Assembly: GCF_047495875.1 (NCBI RefSeq)
Contig: NC_092466.1
Span: 16,798,561 to 16,862,560 of the forward strand
DNA length: 64,000 nt
Direction: 5' to 3'
DNA from: Pithys albifrons albifrons
Lineage: Eukaryota > Chordata > Aves > Passeriformes > Thamnophilidae
Below are positions 15,001 through 26,138 of the stretch, one piece after another. Each line of letters begins with the position of its first letter. Position 1 is the first letter of the stretch. The notes below the pieces were generated by a model. The model was not told the origin of the DNA. It saw only the letters and a program-made list of their open reading frames with translations, and did not search any database. The position numbers and the translations under genes were made by a program.

Positions 15001-15532
15001 TTCTCATTGATAGCTGTCTGTACCGTGTTACTGGAGACAGGCTTCCCTCGGTGTCTGAATCACATCTGACACAGCTTCCAAACTGCCAGTCTGCAGCCTA
15101 GTACAGACTGAGGTAAAGTCAAAGCAGTGTCAGTGTACTATGGCCTGTAACAAACTTCGTGGTTCAGTTTGTACAGGTGACAGTCACAAATGGAAAGGAT
15201 GAAACAGCAAGTAGCCATAATATCTTCCACTGTCCAAATTTAATCTCTTTATTACTAGAATCAAAACTAAAAGCAGGATCAGCGCTATTACTAAAAGGCA
15301 GCATCTCAACTGGTAACAGTCATAGCTCAACTCTCTTCAACGATGTGAAAATCAAAGATAAAAAAGCATTAAAGGAAGCCAGCACTAATTATTTTTTGTT
15401 TTCTTTATCCAGCGCTTTGACAGTGTTGCTGAAATAGTAGAGAATCATCAGCGCACCTCCTTGGTTCTAATTGACAGTCAAAACAACACAAAAGACTCAA
15501 CAAAACTGAAACACATTGTAAGAGTTTCTTAA
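1..15532 (+). CDS. BLNK: BLNK (B-cell linker, BASH/SLP-65), 3' part, 11 exons
   Basis: Adaptor that links the B-cell receptor and Syk to PLCgamma2, Btk, Vav and Grb2; cytoplasmic, recruited to the membrane (family knowledge). Exons read here: 1-56 (cut by the window edge), 4051-4078, 4357-4429, 5007-5037, 6062-6104, 6815-6893, 7342-7373, 9630-9709, 12937-13020, 14032-14187 and 15413-15532 (stop TAA). All junctions are GT-AG and the joined frame stays open (780 bases, 259 residues plus stop). The early exons encode the proline-rich linker (PSPLPRG, LPLPPLPS). The last three encode the SH2 domain, with FLIRKSSG carrying the phosphotyrosine-binding Arg and LVLIDSQNNTKDST near the C-terminus, very close to human BLNK. 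The N-terminal leucine-zipper-like region and the YxxP tyrosines lie upstream of the window. The frame of the first 56 bases is set only by joining to the 28-bp exon, so it is less certain. Confidence 0.93.
57..4050 (+). other. BLNK intron with CR1 near its 3' end
   Basis: Runs from the GTAAGT donor after base 56 to the TTACAG acceptor before 4051. Apart from the CR1 copy at about 3490-4003 and a short CA run near 3412-3424, I see nothing recognisable. The somewhat GC-richer stretch at 430-720 has open frames on both strands but no homology I know and no credible splice sites. Confidence 0.6.
3490..4003 (-). mobile_element. CR1 LINE, 3' fragment
   Basis: Clear match to the 3' end of avian CR1 read in reverse complement. 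Landmarks in order are a GGCTGGAAAAGACCT-like 3' terminus at about 3510, a CCAGGGATGGGGACTCC block near 3614, the CCTCTTGTCCCATCACTTGTTACCT-type block near 3745, CTACAACCTCCTTTAGGTAG near 3800 and the CTAAACAACCCCAACTCCCTCAG-type block near 3862. It is 5'-truncated as usual, so the element lies on the - strand. It sits inside a BLNK intron and ends less than 50 bases before an exon. Confidence 0.9.
6205..6660. other. GC-richer unexplained segment in BLNK intron
   Basis: Between the BLNK exons at 6062-6104 and 6815-6893. Base composition is clearly richer in G+C than the flanks, and there are overlapping open frames in two + frames (6223-6597 and 6363-6656). The predicted peptides are low-information and resemble nothing I know. 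It may be a decayed LTR or other repeat, but I cannot assign a family. Confidence 0.3.
8250..9350. repeat. Possible very old CR1/L3-like remnant in BLNK intron
   Basis: Pyrimidine-rich on the + strand with phrases that faintly recall the reverse complement of ancient CR1-like LINE ORF2, such as ACAGTATCAAATGCTCCACT near 8485. Divergence is too high for a firm call by eye. The rest of this intron (7374-9629) shows nothing else. Confidence 0.22.
9710..12936 (+). other. BLNK intron, no recognised content
   Basis: Long AT-rich intron between the linker exon ending at 9709 and the first SH2 exon at 12937. I saw no transposon with recognisable ends, no RNA gene and no additional exon that fits the BLNK frame. 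Confidence 0.5.
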
Positions 15533-16165
15533 TGAACTGAAATGCTAAAATGAAGACTTCTTTAATCATTTTTTTCAACATCTCAAAATGTGGACATGGT
15601 ATTAAAAGAAGAAAATCCAAAGTAATGGAAAACTATTTAAGAGCACCTACTAAGTAGTAAGAGATGCAGTTCATAGAGTTCAACCTGTCACGTTTAGCAG
15701 AAAAGCACTCACATTTAACACAAGAAGCCAAAGCAGATACACTCTCGACTGTGATTTCCACCTGGGAGAACACAGGTATCCAAAGTCACATGAAGAACAA
15801 CTGTGTATCACAGCCTGGTCCTTTGACTGCTATTTAAAGAGAGGTTTCCTGTAGGACATTTTCATTTTGAAAACAAGAATACCCATAGTGATCTACTCTT
15901 CGTTTACCACAGATCACTGCTTTCAGCAACTTCTTTGAAAAGTGCACAGCACTAGAAATTAAACCAAATCGACCTAATGTACCACTGTGCACAAGTTGAA
16001 AACAGGACTGTACTTTATGTGATTAGTGGCAATAAAGGTGCCTGACTGTTTCAGATTAATGAACATGTGTTGTATGTTCCCTCAGCTTTACCCTAATTCA
16101 CTGATGTTTTTGTTTTATATTTTCAAATATGCAAATAAAACGAATATTGTAAAGTCAGCAGTGTA
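15533..16165 (+). other. BLNK: BLNK 3' UTR
   Basis: AT-rich sequence after the BLNK stop codon with no coding potential. It ends shortly after a canonical AATAAA. The exact cleavage point is inferred, about 15-25 bases past the signal. A longer alternative 3' UTR cannot be excluded. Confidence 0.6.
16134..16139 (+). terminator. BLNK poly(A) signal AATAAA
   Basis: First canonical AATAAA after the BLNK stop codon, about 600 bases downstream. Position and strand fit the end of the BLNK transcript. Confidence 0.55.
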
Positions 16166-19100
16166 TGGAGACATTGTTGCTGGAAGGAAGAAAGGAGATC
16201 CAGCAAAGCATCAACTCTCTATTGTGATGTTACAATGTATATATTTGTATGTACATATTTGTGTATGCTCCTTCACAAGTTGTTACGAAAAGTATCACTT
16301 TTTACAGCTTTAGCATATATTATATATTTGGCTTAATGGCTCTAGTCTTTGGTCTTCAAATTACCTACTGTTGGTTACTCAAGTGCACTGCTTCATTGCT
16401 AAACTAATTAACCATTCAATTCTTGCAGAATTACTGTTTATGGACACACACAAAACCCCAATATTTTTTCAGGCCTGTTCTATCACAGTGGTTTACTTAC
16501 TGTATTATTGTGAACAAATTAAATTTGCACAAATGTTCAAGTGGTAAAAATTAATTTGATGAAGGTATAAATTGGATCAATGAAAAAACTGGGAACAATT
16601 GTTAATTAATTCTAGAGGTGTTTGATTTCTCTAGACCTGCAAACTCATCCATCTTAAAGGTATTTTCCAAAATTGACACCTTGTACCTGCCTGTTCTGTT
16701 GCTTTTCTTCTGGATTAGGCAGTCTTCTTTAGAATTACTTGCAAGGAATTGAAAGCAAGATTGAGTCAAGACTTGGAAAGTCTCAGCAATTCACTTAGAG
16801 CCATATTGTAGCTGTATTCTGCAACTACTTTCTTATGCTTTTGATCAATTACCTCTACAAGCAATGCACCTGTCTTCTAAAAAGAACTGCCTCCTAATAT
16901 GATGTTCAGCACATGTACCTACCTTGCAGCATCTCAGTTCCTTCCCTCTGCAATCTGGCCAATACTTACCCCAGATGTAAAGCAAGTAAGAGACCGGCAA
17001 GTAAGACACAATGGATGCAGACTTTACACAAGTCTGCTTGTGACAGTCTGTTCACACTACCATGTAAATGCTGTTTAGTAGATTGCTCAGTTTGTAGTAA
17101 CTACTGTTACATTAATACGATGCTTAATGTTTAGAACATAAGGATTGCCAAGGCCTCAAAATTAACAAAAGTTAGAAGTGTCTGCAAGTTTACTTTACTA
17201 CTATATATATACTCGAATTATTTAGCTACTTTAAGCATCACTTTAGGAGCTCACTCACAATGGAAAGCATGCTGTGAAAAACCAGCCACTCAAAATTTAA
17301 GTTCCTTTGCATTCATGCAGAGTCCTTGTCTATTTACTCATGTATTGCACAGTATTTAAACTTTGTACTAAGAAAACTGTCTGCTAACCTTTCAGTGTTG
17401 CTCCTCACAAATGTCTAGGTTCTTCTAACACTGCCTTCCAAGTTAAGTGTGTAATGCCACCATCATTCTAGGACTGGGGAAAAAAAAAAGTGTGAACACA
17501 TGAAATTCAAGTGTACTTACAGACTTCCATATGAGAGATTAAGTATCTCTTTTTTAAGGTAATTAGCACTTCTGAGCACTTTAAAAGTACTGCTGCTCCT
17601 GTCCATCAACTTCAAGTGCTTAGCACTACAGGTTACATTGTGGCTGACCTATAAATAACAAATGTGCTCCAGACAAAGGGGCAGTTATATTCACCCTCAA
17701 ACCCTTCTTTTTATCCACGTTCTATGTGATTACAGGGGTACCTTATTGTTTTGACAACAAATAGGCAGGGAAGTGAAAACAACACCACCTTTGACAAAAT
17801 AGTCTGTTCAGCCTGAGAACATCCTAAGTACAAAACAAACAAACACACCAGCCCAGCAGTATGCCATCACCTGTTTTACTATACTCGTGTGTTTTATTCA
17901 GGAAGAAAGGAAGAGAAGACTAGTTACTCTGCTTTCCATACCCAAGCTCGATCTTTTGCAGCTTGGCAGGACTGTGGTAGAGATGTGTTTTGAAAGACAG
18001 TTCCTAGCTGGAGAAGAGAAAGGTTTAAGCAAGTTTCAGGTATAGGATTGCACCAAGTTACCATTTCCTGCATTCTGGACATAAAATAAATTGGCCCTCA
18101 GGATGAAGCACAGTATGTAAGAAATCCTGATGCTGTGGAGTGAGCAGCCATTGCATATAAGAAACGGTGACTTGGGGCAGGTGTTGCAGTGCCAGCCGTC
18201 CTGTTAATGCCATCATGTGTTTGTACCAGGCAGCAGGTAAGTTAAGTCTGACCTGACTAGCAGCACACCTCTCCCCTCATACTTCTTTGATACTGCTAAC
18301 CAATTCCTCTTACTATAATTATCATTAACTGAATAGCTAAAAGAAAAAATACCTAAAACTGTAACTAAAAAAATAGACCTTAAATAATTTTGTCTGAGAA
18401 CTCAGGGCAAAGTAGTATCATATTTAATAATGTACAGAGAAGCATTGTCTCCCTACCTGATAGAGAGTATAAGGAGTTCTGCAAATCATTCCTGACAGTG
18501 TTGCTTGATGAAAGGAGTAAGAACTTGTATTCTCAAAAATCCAAGTGTTCAGATACACGAGCTACAAAATCACATTTCACTATCAAAACCACGAGGACAA
18601 GACAGAGATCAGGAAGTGTTGGGGGAAAAAAAAAAAAACAAAAACATCTCACATGACAACAGCACTGCAACAAATTTTTGCTAAACCATTGGAATTACTG
18701 AGGAAGGGCAACCATGACTTACTGATAAATACACATCTGGTCAAGAATATACAATGGGCTCTTCAAGGCCTAACACAAATACTGTACAAACAGTTGACGA
18801 CCCTGCACTTGCACCTATTTCTATCCGTCCCAAAACACTATAACCAATTTAAGGTACTCTTATCTTGCTATATGTGCAATGCTACAAACTATCTTAAAGT
18901 GTTACGGTTGCAAAACCAAGCACTCAAAACTAAGACACTCTACCAATCAGGTTACCTGTGCAATCTTACTTTGTCACATCAGATATATCCATTACAACAC
19001 AAACATTAAATATACGATCATTAAATATTTTTTCCATACGGATTTAGGTATTTCATTTGGTTCAAAAAATACTCCATGGATAAATTTTAACTATGTAATG

Positions 19101-20600
19101 AAAGACTGTTCTGCAGGATATTTGTAAGGCACCTTACCCATTGCAGGAGTTGGCCAGGGAAAGGCTAGGTTCAAATGTTAAAGCAGTTGAATACTTCTTT
19201 GAAGAATTGACCTGCACATTCTACTGCATCGTCCATTATGACATTGTTCACATCATTTAAGCCAAATTTTCTCCTGATGGTCATTAATTGTGATCTTAAT
19301 TTCATTAAAGTCCCACATGAAAGTCTTTGAAATCTGATCTACAGAAATGCCAAGCTCTTAGGATCTCAAAGCATTATGGAAAAGCTAGTAATAATAAAAG
19401 AATTATATATTCATAATAGTACTTGAGCAATGTGTGCTAAATAATAAAAAGACTAGAATTAAGTGTGGGGAAACAAAATATTAAATCACTACTTAGGAGG
19501 GAGCAACAGTCTCTGCCCTGAATGTGATGGATATCCATGGATAAAGTGTCACACGACAGTGAACTAAGATTGTATAAAGCAACCTTACTTCAACATTTCC
19601 TAGTTTTACAATGTTCTTTTCCACAGTACCATTTAAGGTTACTCAATTCATAGAACAAACCAGTGAGGAAAAAATTCCAGTGACAGTTGTCACATTCATA
19701 GTTCATCCGTACAGAGAAACCTTCCCATTCTACAGCAGAACTTCCACCTCAATGCTAAGTAATTATTAACAAAACTGGTTATCCTTGCTGAGGTTGCACC
19801 CAGTAGGTTTAGCAACAAATTTCACAGATATTTTTGCCAAAGGCAAAGACAATGTCCAAAATTCATGGGTTCAATTTCAGGGTTTATAGGAGAGCAGACA
19901 ACAGCTTGATCCTTCTAGTCAAAAAAGCTTAACATGTTTTTGTGCTTTCCTAATGCTGTTTCTTTCCAACACTTCCTCACCACACTAGTCTTTTTCACAG
20001 TTCCTAGCCAAACTCACTTCACAGCTCAAACCCACTGTGCAGCACAAAATGACCCATTTTTGATACAAAATAGATACCAGCTGTATATTAATTCACCCAA
20101 ATTATGCTGCCTTGTCTGCTCCAGTTGACTCCCATACAGAACTCACCAGCTTCAAGGCTGGCGTACATCTTCCTGCCAACAGACATATCAAGAAAGAAAA
20201 AACTATCTAGCCACTGATTTTTTTTAAATCATTTTAACACTTTCTAAAACATAAGTTAAATTTAGATTAGTGGACATGCCTGTGACGTTCATGAAAGACT
20301 TCCAACTGTTTCATTGGTAGCAACGCAATCTTCATTGCATCCACCTGGAATAAAACTATAATGCAGTTACAGGCCTGAAATGGTGCTTTGCACTTTCTGA
20401 TGTCCTGACTTTCCTATAGGGTTTGTGGCAGACATAGCAAGACAGGAATATTTTCTATAAATGCTCACAGTCATCATCTGTAAACACAAGTTATAGCAAA
20501 TTTAATAATGACAAAGTCAATACAGATTAGGAATGTTCACCATTCTTAAACACCATATACATTATGAATATATATACTGTATATTTTCAATCAATTTCAT
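16166..20600. other. Intergenic spacer between convergent BLNK and ZNF518A
   Basis: AT-rich sequence between the 3' ends of two genes that face each other. The few ORFs (for example 18545-19009 +) have biased AT-driven composition and no recognised domain. There is a short A-run near 18630. Part of the left or right edge may be unrecognised extended 3' UTR of either gene. Confidence 0.5.
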
Positions 20601-20614
20601 TCTGACTCACCGTA

Positions 20615-21365
20615 TAAACACAATTGTAACCTCTTTATTAATTTATATGAAAAATACTTCACTAAGAAAGTAGACAAAACTGCACAGAAATAGTACAAGT
20701 GTCATGTGCATAGCAATATAGCTTAAAGCATTCACATATGGCTTTGTTTAAACGAAACTCTTGGGGGAGTGGCCCTATACAGGCCCATGGTTACAGTCGA
20801 CATCATGTAAACTGCTTCACATTTTGAGGCACTTGCTAACAATAGTGTTCAATCCCTGAAAAACAAATTCAAGAGCTACTAAGTGAAAACAACAAAAATC
20901 CCACAATAACAACTGTGTGTATTTGAAGATTTTTAAAATTGCACAGAACTGAAAAATGGGGGAGGAGGTGTAATTTCTGTGCAAGAATTAGACCAAGTAA
21001 CTGAAAAATATAAAAATATTTACATGTTTAGGGATTTTTAAATATGTACAGAACAAAAGCCCTGAAGATTCTTTCTACAGAATAAAAACATAGCACAATA
21101 GCAGTAATAAAAATAATATATCTTTTTAAGGAATTGTATTTGCAGTAAATTACAAGATATTTAAACCACAAAGCTCCTTGATCTTTCTCAAAGTTGATGG
21201 CAATAAGAAATATGCTCTTTCTTTTAAAACACAAGCACTTTGCATCATTTTTAAACTTCAGTTCAATACTGACATACAAAACAAAATGAATTGTGTATCC
21301 TAATTCAACCGAGTACTTTTTGAAGAACTTTAATACATAAGTTTTATTTTCTTCACTGGTCATCA
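20615..21365 (-). other. ZNF518A: ZNF518A 3' UTR (approximate)
   Basis: Sequence immediately downstream of the ZNF518A stop on the - strand. A - strand AATAAA is seen as TTTATT near 20633-20638, and another overlaps TTTTATTTTC close to the stop near 21343. The distal one is the more likely end. The true end could lie further on. Confidence 0.35.
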
Positions 21366-24300
21366 TCACATTAATGAATTCCAATCTCGAGTAGCCTCCA
21401 TCAGATGCCTCTGTCCATGTCCTACCCAATTATCCTGATTGTCAAATATTCTACCACAAAACCAGCAGCTAAACTTAGCTTTCAAGGTATTATCAGAGGT
21501 AGTTTTCACAATCTGGTAATTGTTTTTGCTAGTCTTTTTCAGTGTCAGTTTTAAGACAAATCTTTCTTTTACAGGGATAATAGGTTTTATTGTCCTGTAC
21601 CTTTTTTGAGAAAAACCATCAGTAGTTACATCCAAAGGATTGCAGAAGGCCGGCTGCAGAAGCGCTTCAATAGTTCTTTTTGACAATAAAACCTTAAGAA
21701 CATGTCCCTTAAATTTAGCAATGGTTTTCATTACATTTACAACTTCTGGAACATCTACATCAGGATGGTTAAGCACAACAACTGGCTGATTTCTCCGAGG
21801 GCATTTTACAAGCTGGTTAGAATTAAAAGGAAGTAATTTTAAAGTCCTCACAGTTTCTTTTGATGCCCTTTGTTTGTAAGGGCTACCTGATTCACTAACA
21901 GCTGCAGCTTGATTCTTTCGCTTACGCTTTCTGTGCAACATCACTTTCTTTCTTGGAGGTTCTGGGCAACTCACCTTCTTTTTACGTTTGAAATTCTTAT
22001 TTCTTTGCACACCTACAGTTTCTGAACTTTTAGCCCCAGTTTGTTTTACACTAGGTTTTACTTTTGTGGTTCTGTTTTGGATTCTCCATGTAGACTTCTG
22101 ACAACCAAAGTTATTCCTGTTGTTAGCAGATATCACTTGTGTTCTCTCAATAGAACCTTTTTGCAATTGTATCCCTGCAGACTGAGTAGAATAAACAGGT
22201 TCTACAGGAGGAACATAACATGCTGGGTTAGAGCTTGCCAAAGAGGCATTTGCTGGCATTAACCCACCTGGTAAAATTAAGGCATCATTAAAACTAAGAT
22301 TAGTTTGTTTCTGTGCTAGTGCAGGAGTAAGGAACTGCAAGTTATCCACCTGTAGTGAGGGCACTGAGTTGCTTCCTGACTGAGTGGTATCAGCCAGTGT
22401 ATCTGAAGTAGGAGGCTTCATTTTCAGCAAAAGCTGTTGTTGCATGGCTCCAGTTTTCTTTGGTTGACAATCTTGGTAAAGGGCATTATGCTGAAAAAAA
22501 ATTGGTTTATGAACTACAGGCTTGTTTGGTGTCATACATTTCAGAAAAGCTCCCTGCTGTCCACCAGGCAAAAGTGCATAAACATCTTCTTCCTGTTTAA
22601 TTTCCTGTTGGTTTACTGATTCCAAAGAACCAAAGAGAGCATCCTGATGCTCAGGTAACACTTTCAGAGAACTTCCTTTCACAGATGACTCAAATGAGTT
22701 TGTAGTTACAGAAGGTCCTTTGACTGGCATGCTATTCAACGAATCATTTGCGGCACCACATGCTTCCCTATTACCGGAATTTCTTACGTTTCCAAAACTG
22801 TCATTTTCCCCCTTCACTTTTGAAGTTGATATGGTTATTTTACCAAATTCTCTAGATGCAATTCCCCCTAAAACCTGAGAATTATCACTATCATTACTGG
22901 CACTTGCAACTGTTCCAACTGACCCGCTAAAAGCCAAAATCATTCCAGGTCCTTTATTTGAAACAAAAGATGCAGGTACACCTTTAGTCACATGCCCATC
23001 TGATGAACCACTGGATGGAAGAGATTTTCCTGAAGCCACCTGTTGTGTAGGCTGGTTAGAAAGGTGCAAAGGAACAAAAAATCCAGAAGGAAGGGACTTA
23101 AATAAAAGGGTTTTCTTCCGTTCCTGAAGAATGGGCAAAACTGGTGAAAAGCTGCTGGGATTTTGAGCTGCAGACAGTACTTTCTCTTTTACTAACTGCT
23201 GTGTTATGACTGAATCTGTACAAGTTTTTAGCAATGTACCAACATCCTGAGTTATGGATAATTTGTCCACATCCTGTGAATCAAAGGATGTTCTGGGTGT
23301 CTGCCTTTCTTTCCCACAACATGTACCTTCATTTGTGCTACATCTTGCGTTCAACTCTCTCTTATATAAATGAAAGTCTACATTAGAAGGAGGCCTCTGA
23401 AAACCACACGCAGCTGTGGAGGTTTTTAAATGCGTAAGGGCTGTATTCCTGGTCTCATGACCAGAAAGCAGCTTATCAGAATGAAGTTTTACACAGTTAT
23501 TTGTCTTTTTGGGGGACTCTTGCTGAGTTGTTTTCACTTTTAACACATCTTGCAGAAACTGTTTGATTTCAGGCGATAAATAATTAGCTGCTTGTTCACT
23601 TTGCAATGAGAAAACAGATGTGATTTTAGGCATTAAGAAAGAGTTAACACAATCAGAGGCATTTTCCTGGAATTTCTCAGCTACGTTCTGAAAGCCTTGA
23701 TCTATGTTAGTGTCCAAATATTGCTGGCCATTATAATGGTTGTCCATAAAACACTCGCTGTCAACACCACATTTAGATTGGCCTTTAAAAGACATGGAGT
23801 TATTTTTAGTGTTTATGTGTTCATAAGTTTTATTAATACTTGATTGGGCTGACATAACTTTCTCTGCTTTTAAGCCTTTCATCAACTCTGAATATGAAGA
23901 TGCAGATTCACTTCCACTGTTTTGAAAAGAAACTGTTTTGCTAGATACAAATTCTTTGTGTCTGTCACCTGTTGACATCCGAATGCTACATGGATTACGC
24001 CAAGAGTCCACTTTGGAATAGTTGTGAAAAGACAGCAACGCTTCATTAGAAGAATCCACTGAAGTTGAATAATAGAGATTATTAGTTCCATTACTATTAT
24101 TCAGGCCACCAGTTTGTATTTTCAGTTCAGGAAAAAAGGGCATTTTCACAGGGTCATAATGAAGCGTATCTGTAATAGTGGGTGGTAATACCTGAGGATG
24201 ATTTGAAGCGCTAAAGCTTCCCCAAGAGATGCTATTTTGAGTTCCAGCTTTTGTTACTTTCTCACGTGGAGGTACAGTTGAGCTCAGCATCATTGGCAAA

Positions 24301-26024
24301 TAATTTGAACTTTTTCCTACAGTTGTATTAGAAGGTGCTACAGTTTCAGAAACACTCCTGCCATACAATATAGAGTTCATTTGCTTTTCCACTTTGATTT
24401 TTCCTGAATGAGGAGCAGGACAAGAAAGCGGAGGGGAGGTCAATGGGTGAAGAGAATTGTTCTTTAAGGTTGACTGATCAGTTACATGTGGTATAGCACC
24501 TGAAGACAGGCCACAGGGATCAGCAGTCTGCAGCAAAGGAGTTGCAGAACCATCTTTAACAGGATTGGTTTTCTGACCCAACAAATACTCATTTTGCTTA
24601 TTTGTAGGTAGTAATTTTATAACAATATGTTGTTTTCCATCTACCATTTTAAAGCCCATAAATTTAGCACTGTAATTTGCCGGAACAGATATTTTATTGT
24701 TTTTAACCATCAACACTGTTGGCCCATGAACACCATTTTTCAATAATCCCAGGCCATAACTTGTTCCATCATCTGCCTTATTGTATTGTGCAGCAGTAGA
24801 AGAGAACACTCCTTCCAGGAAATTTCGCTTTTCTGTGTATTTAACTTGATCTTTTCCTTCATTTGTTTCCATATCTCTCATACACTGGTTCAGCTCCTCA
24901 GCATTTGTCTGAATTTTATTCATACTTCTTAGCACCTGTGCATTTTCTTCTCCAGTATTGTTACTTCCACTGCTTATTTCTTTTCGTCTCCAGAATGCTT
25001 TTTTTGATCCTCCTATTTTATACCTTTTTAACACAAGCTTCAGGGCTGCTGGAGTCTTCACTATTCTTTTTTCATATTTATCCTTTTCCAGTTTTTCTTT
25101 TGCAATAAAGTGGTCTCTGTGTAAAGCTATGATGTGTTTTAAAAGATAGTCTTTCCGTGATGTGCTGTAACTGCAATAATGACAACCAAAAGAAAACATA
25201 CTGGTATGAACAAGAAGATGATTTTGGAGCTCCTCTTCCGTAAAGTTTTCCTGATGGTATTTTCCACATTTATTGGGAATGTCTTTATGTCTGTGAATGT
25301 GCTGAACAAACGTGCCCACATCACGGGTAGAAAACCCACATTTCTCACATTGGAAGTGACCATTGACACAATGCTTTGATATGAAGTGTTTTGTCAAATC
25401 CAACAAACTGTATATCTGTTCGTCATTACAGAGCTCACACCTGACGAACGTGCTGTGATGGATGACGCGCCGATGCTGTTTAAAGGACTGGAAGTCATTC
25501 GCTGAGAAGCTGCACATCTCACAAGGATACAAAGGCAACTCGCCATAGTGCAACAGCTGAAAATGTTTCTGTAGGTCATTTGGACTGTATCTAATGTTAT
25601 CCTTGCACTTAGTACAAGTGAAATTCAGTATCTTTGCTGCAGTTTTCAACTCTTTTTCAAATTGCACTTCTGGTTTATCTTGCAAGTGGCTTCCCTCTGA
25701 ACAGTCAGGACTGCTTCCATTTATTTTCTCTAGACTTAAGGACTTCCTTGCAGTTTGCTGCTTACACTGAAAGAGTTTTCTAAACCTATCAACTTCATGT
25801 TTCATTAATATTTCATTTGGAATGTTGACCTTGGGTAATTCAATTTTCACATTTTTTAGTCCATAAGCGAGACTGACATCCAAAATCGCTGGTTGAATCC
25901 TTGTAGTTAAAGGCACCAGTTCTTTTTCCAAAGTAGTGTCTGCAGAAAAATTCTTCACAGAATTGTGATTTAAGAAATGAATTTGCTTTTTATCACAAAA
26001 AACCTGTTTCTTTTCAGATGACAT
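21366..26024 (-). CDS. ZNF518A: ZNF518A, zinc finger protein 518A, complete single-exon CDS
   Basis: Large nuclear zinc-finger protein of 1552 residues. Human ZNF518A and ZNF518B are associated with the G9a/GLP and PRC2 repressive machinery (family knowledge). Visible parts: KNVKIELPKVNIPNE near 57-71; an N-terminal cluster of C2H2-type fingers at about 137-159, 168-190, 196-218, 226-246, 253-273 (degenerate) and 281-302; the near-invariant block KISVPANYSAKFMGFKMVDG at about 444-463; a basic, NLS-like stretch with RKRKRK; the LVKCPRRNQPVVVLNHPD block; and a lone C-terminal finger (C1520, C1523, H1536, H1540) followed by HLMEATRDWN, as in human. The start is supported by an in-frame TAA seven codons upstream, A at -3, and homology of the first residues (MSSEKKQVFCDKKQ). 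The whole CDS is in one exon, as in mammals. The middle is Ser/Asn-rich and probably disordered. Confidence 0.96.
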   Translation of the reverse strand: MSSEKKQVFCDKKQIHFLNHNSVKNFSADTTLEKELVPLTTRIQPAILDVSLAYGLKNVKIELPKVNIPNEILMKHEVDRFRKLFQCKQQTARKSLSLEKINGSSPDCSEGSHLQDKPEVQFEKELKTAAKILNFTCTKCKDNIRYSPNDLQKHFQLLHYGELPLYPCEMCSFSANDFQSFKQHRRVIHHSTFVRCELCNDEQIYSLLDLTKHFISKHCVNGHFQCEKCGFSTRDVGTFVQHIHRHKDIPNKCGKYHQENFTEEELQNHLLVHTSMFSFGCHYCSYSTSRKDYLLKHIIALHRDHFIAKEKLEKDKYEKRIVKTPAALKLVLKRYKIGGSKKAFWRRKEISSGSNNTGEENAQVLRSMNKIQTNAEELNQCMRDMETNEGKDQVKYTEKRNFLEGVFSSTAAQYNKADDGTSYGLGLLKNGVHGPTVLMVKNNKISVPANYSAKFMGFKMVDGKQHIVIKLLPTNKQNEYLLGQKTNPVKDGSATPLLQTADPCGLSSGAIPHVTDQSTLKNNSLHPLTSPPLSCPAPHSGKIKVEKQMNSILYGRSVSETVAPSNTTVGKSSNYLPMMLSSTVPPREKVTKAGTQNSISWGSFSASNHPQVLPPTITDTLHYDPVKMPFFPELKIQTGGLNNSNGTNNLYYSTSVDSSNEALLSFHNYSKVDSWRNPCSIRMSTGDRHKEFVSSKTVSFQNSGSESASSYSELMKGLKAEKVMSAQSSINKTYEHINTKNNSMSFKGQSKCGVDSECFMDNHYNGQQYLDTNIDQGFQNVAEKFQENASDCVNSFLMPKITSVFSLQSEQAANYLSPEIKQFLQDVLKVKTTQQESPKKTNNCVKLHSDKLLSGHETRNTALTHLKTSTAACGFQRPPSNVDFHLYKRELNARCSTNEGTCCGKERQTPRTSFDSQDVDKLSITQDVGTLLKTCTDSVITQQLVKEKVLSAAQNPSSFSPVLPILQERKKTLLFKSLPSGFFVPLHLSNQPTQQVASGKSLPSSGSSDGHVTKGVPASFVSNKGPGMILAFSGSVGTVASASNDSDNSQVLGGIASREFGKITISTSKVKGENDSFGNVRNSGNREACGAANDSLNSMPVKGPSVTTNSFESSVKGSSLKVLPEHQDALFGSLESVNQQEIKQEEDVYALLPGGQQGAFLKCMTPNKPVVHKPIFFQHNALYQDCQPKKTGAMQQQLLLKMKPPTSDTLADTTQSGSNSVPSLQVDNLQFLTPALAQKQTNLSFNDALILPGGLMPANASLASSNPACYVPPVEPVYSTQSAGIQLQKGSIERTQVISANNRNNFGCQKSTWRIQNRTTKVKPSVKQTGAKSSETVGVQRNKNFKRKKKVSCPEPPRKKVMLHRKRKRKNQAAAVSESGSPYKQRASKETVRTLKLLPFNSNQLVKCPRRNQPVVVLNHPDVDVPEVVNVMKTIAKFKGHVLKVLLSKRTIEALLQPAFCNPLDVTTDGFSQKRYRTIKPIIPVKERFVLKLTLKKTSKNNYQIVKTTSDNTLKAKFSCWFCGRIFDNQDNWVGHGQRHLMEATRDWNSLM

Positions 26025-26136
26025 GATTTTAGGTTTTACTTTTCTTTAGGTGAATTCTCGAGATTAGTCTTACTTTCTGCAGCAAACGAGACTCCTGTGC
26101 CGAGTCAAAGCTCTACAACTTCCCCATTGCATTCTC
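26025..26136 (-). other. ZNF518A: ZNF518A 5' UTR part of the coding exon, with 3' splice site
   Basis: On the - strand, a pyrimidine-rich tract ending TTTCAG lies just above 26136. It is a good acceptor, placing 112 bases of untranslated leader before the ATG. The upstream leader exon or exons should lie in the CpG island at 29.6-30.5 kb. Confidence 0.6.
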
Positions 26137-26138
26137 CT

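Noticed and set aside
21028..21429. 133-codon - strand ORF overlapping the ZNF518A 3' end
   Set aside because: Overlaps the conserved C-terminal finger of ZNF518A in another frame. AT-driven shadow.
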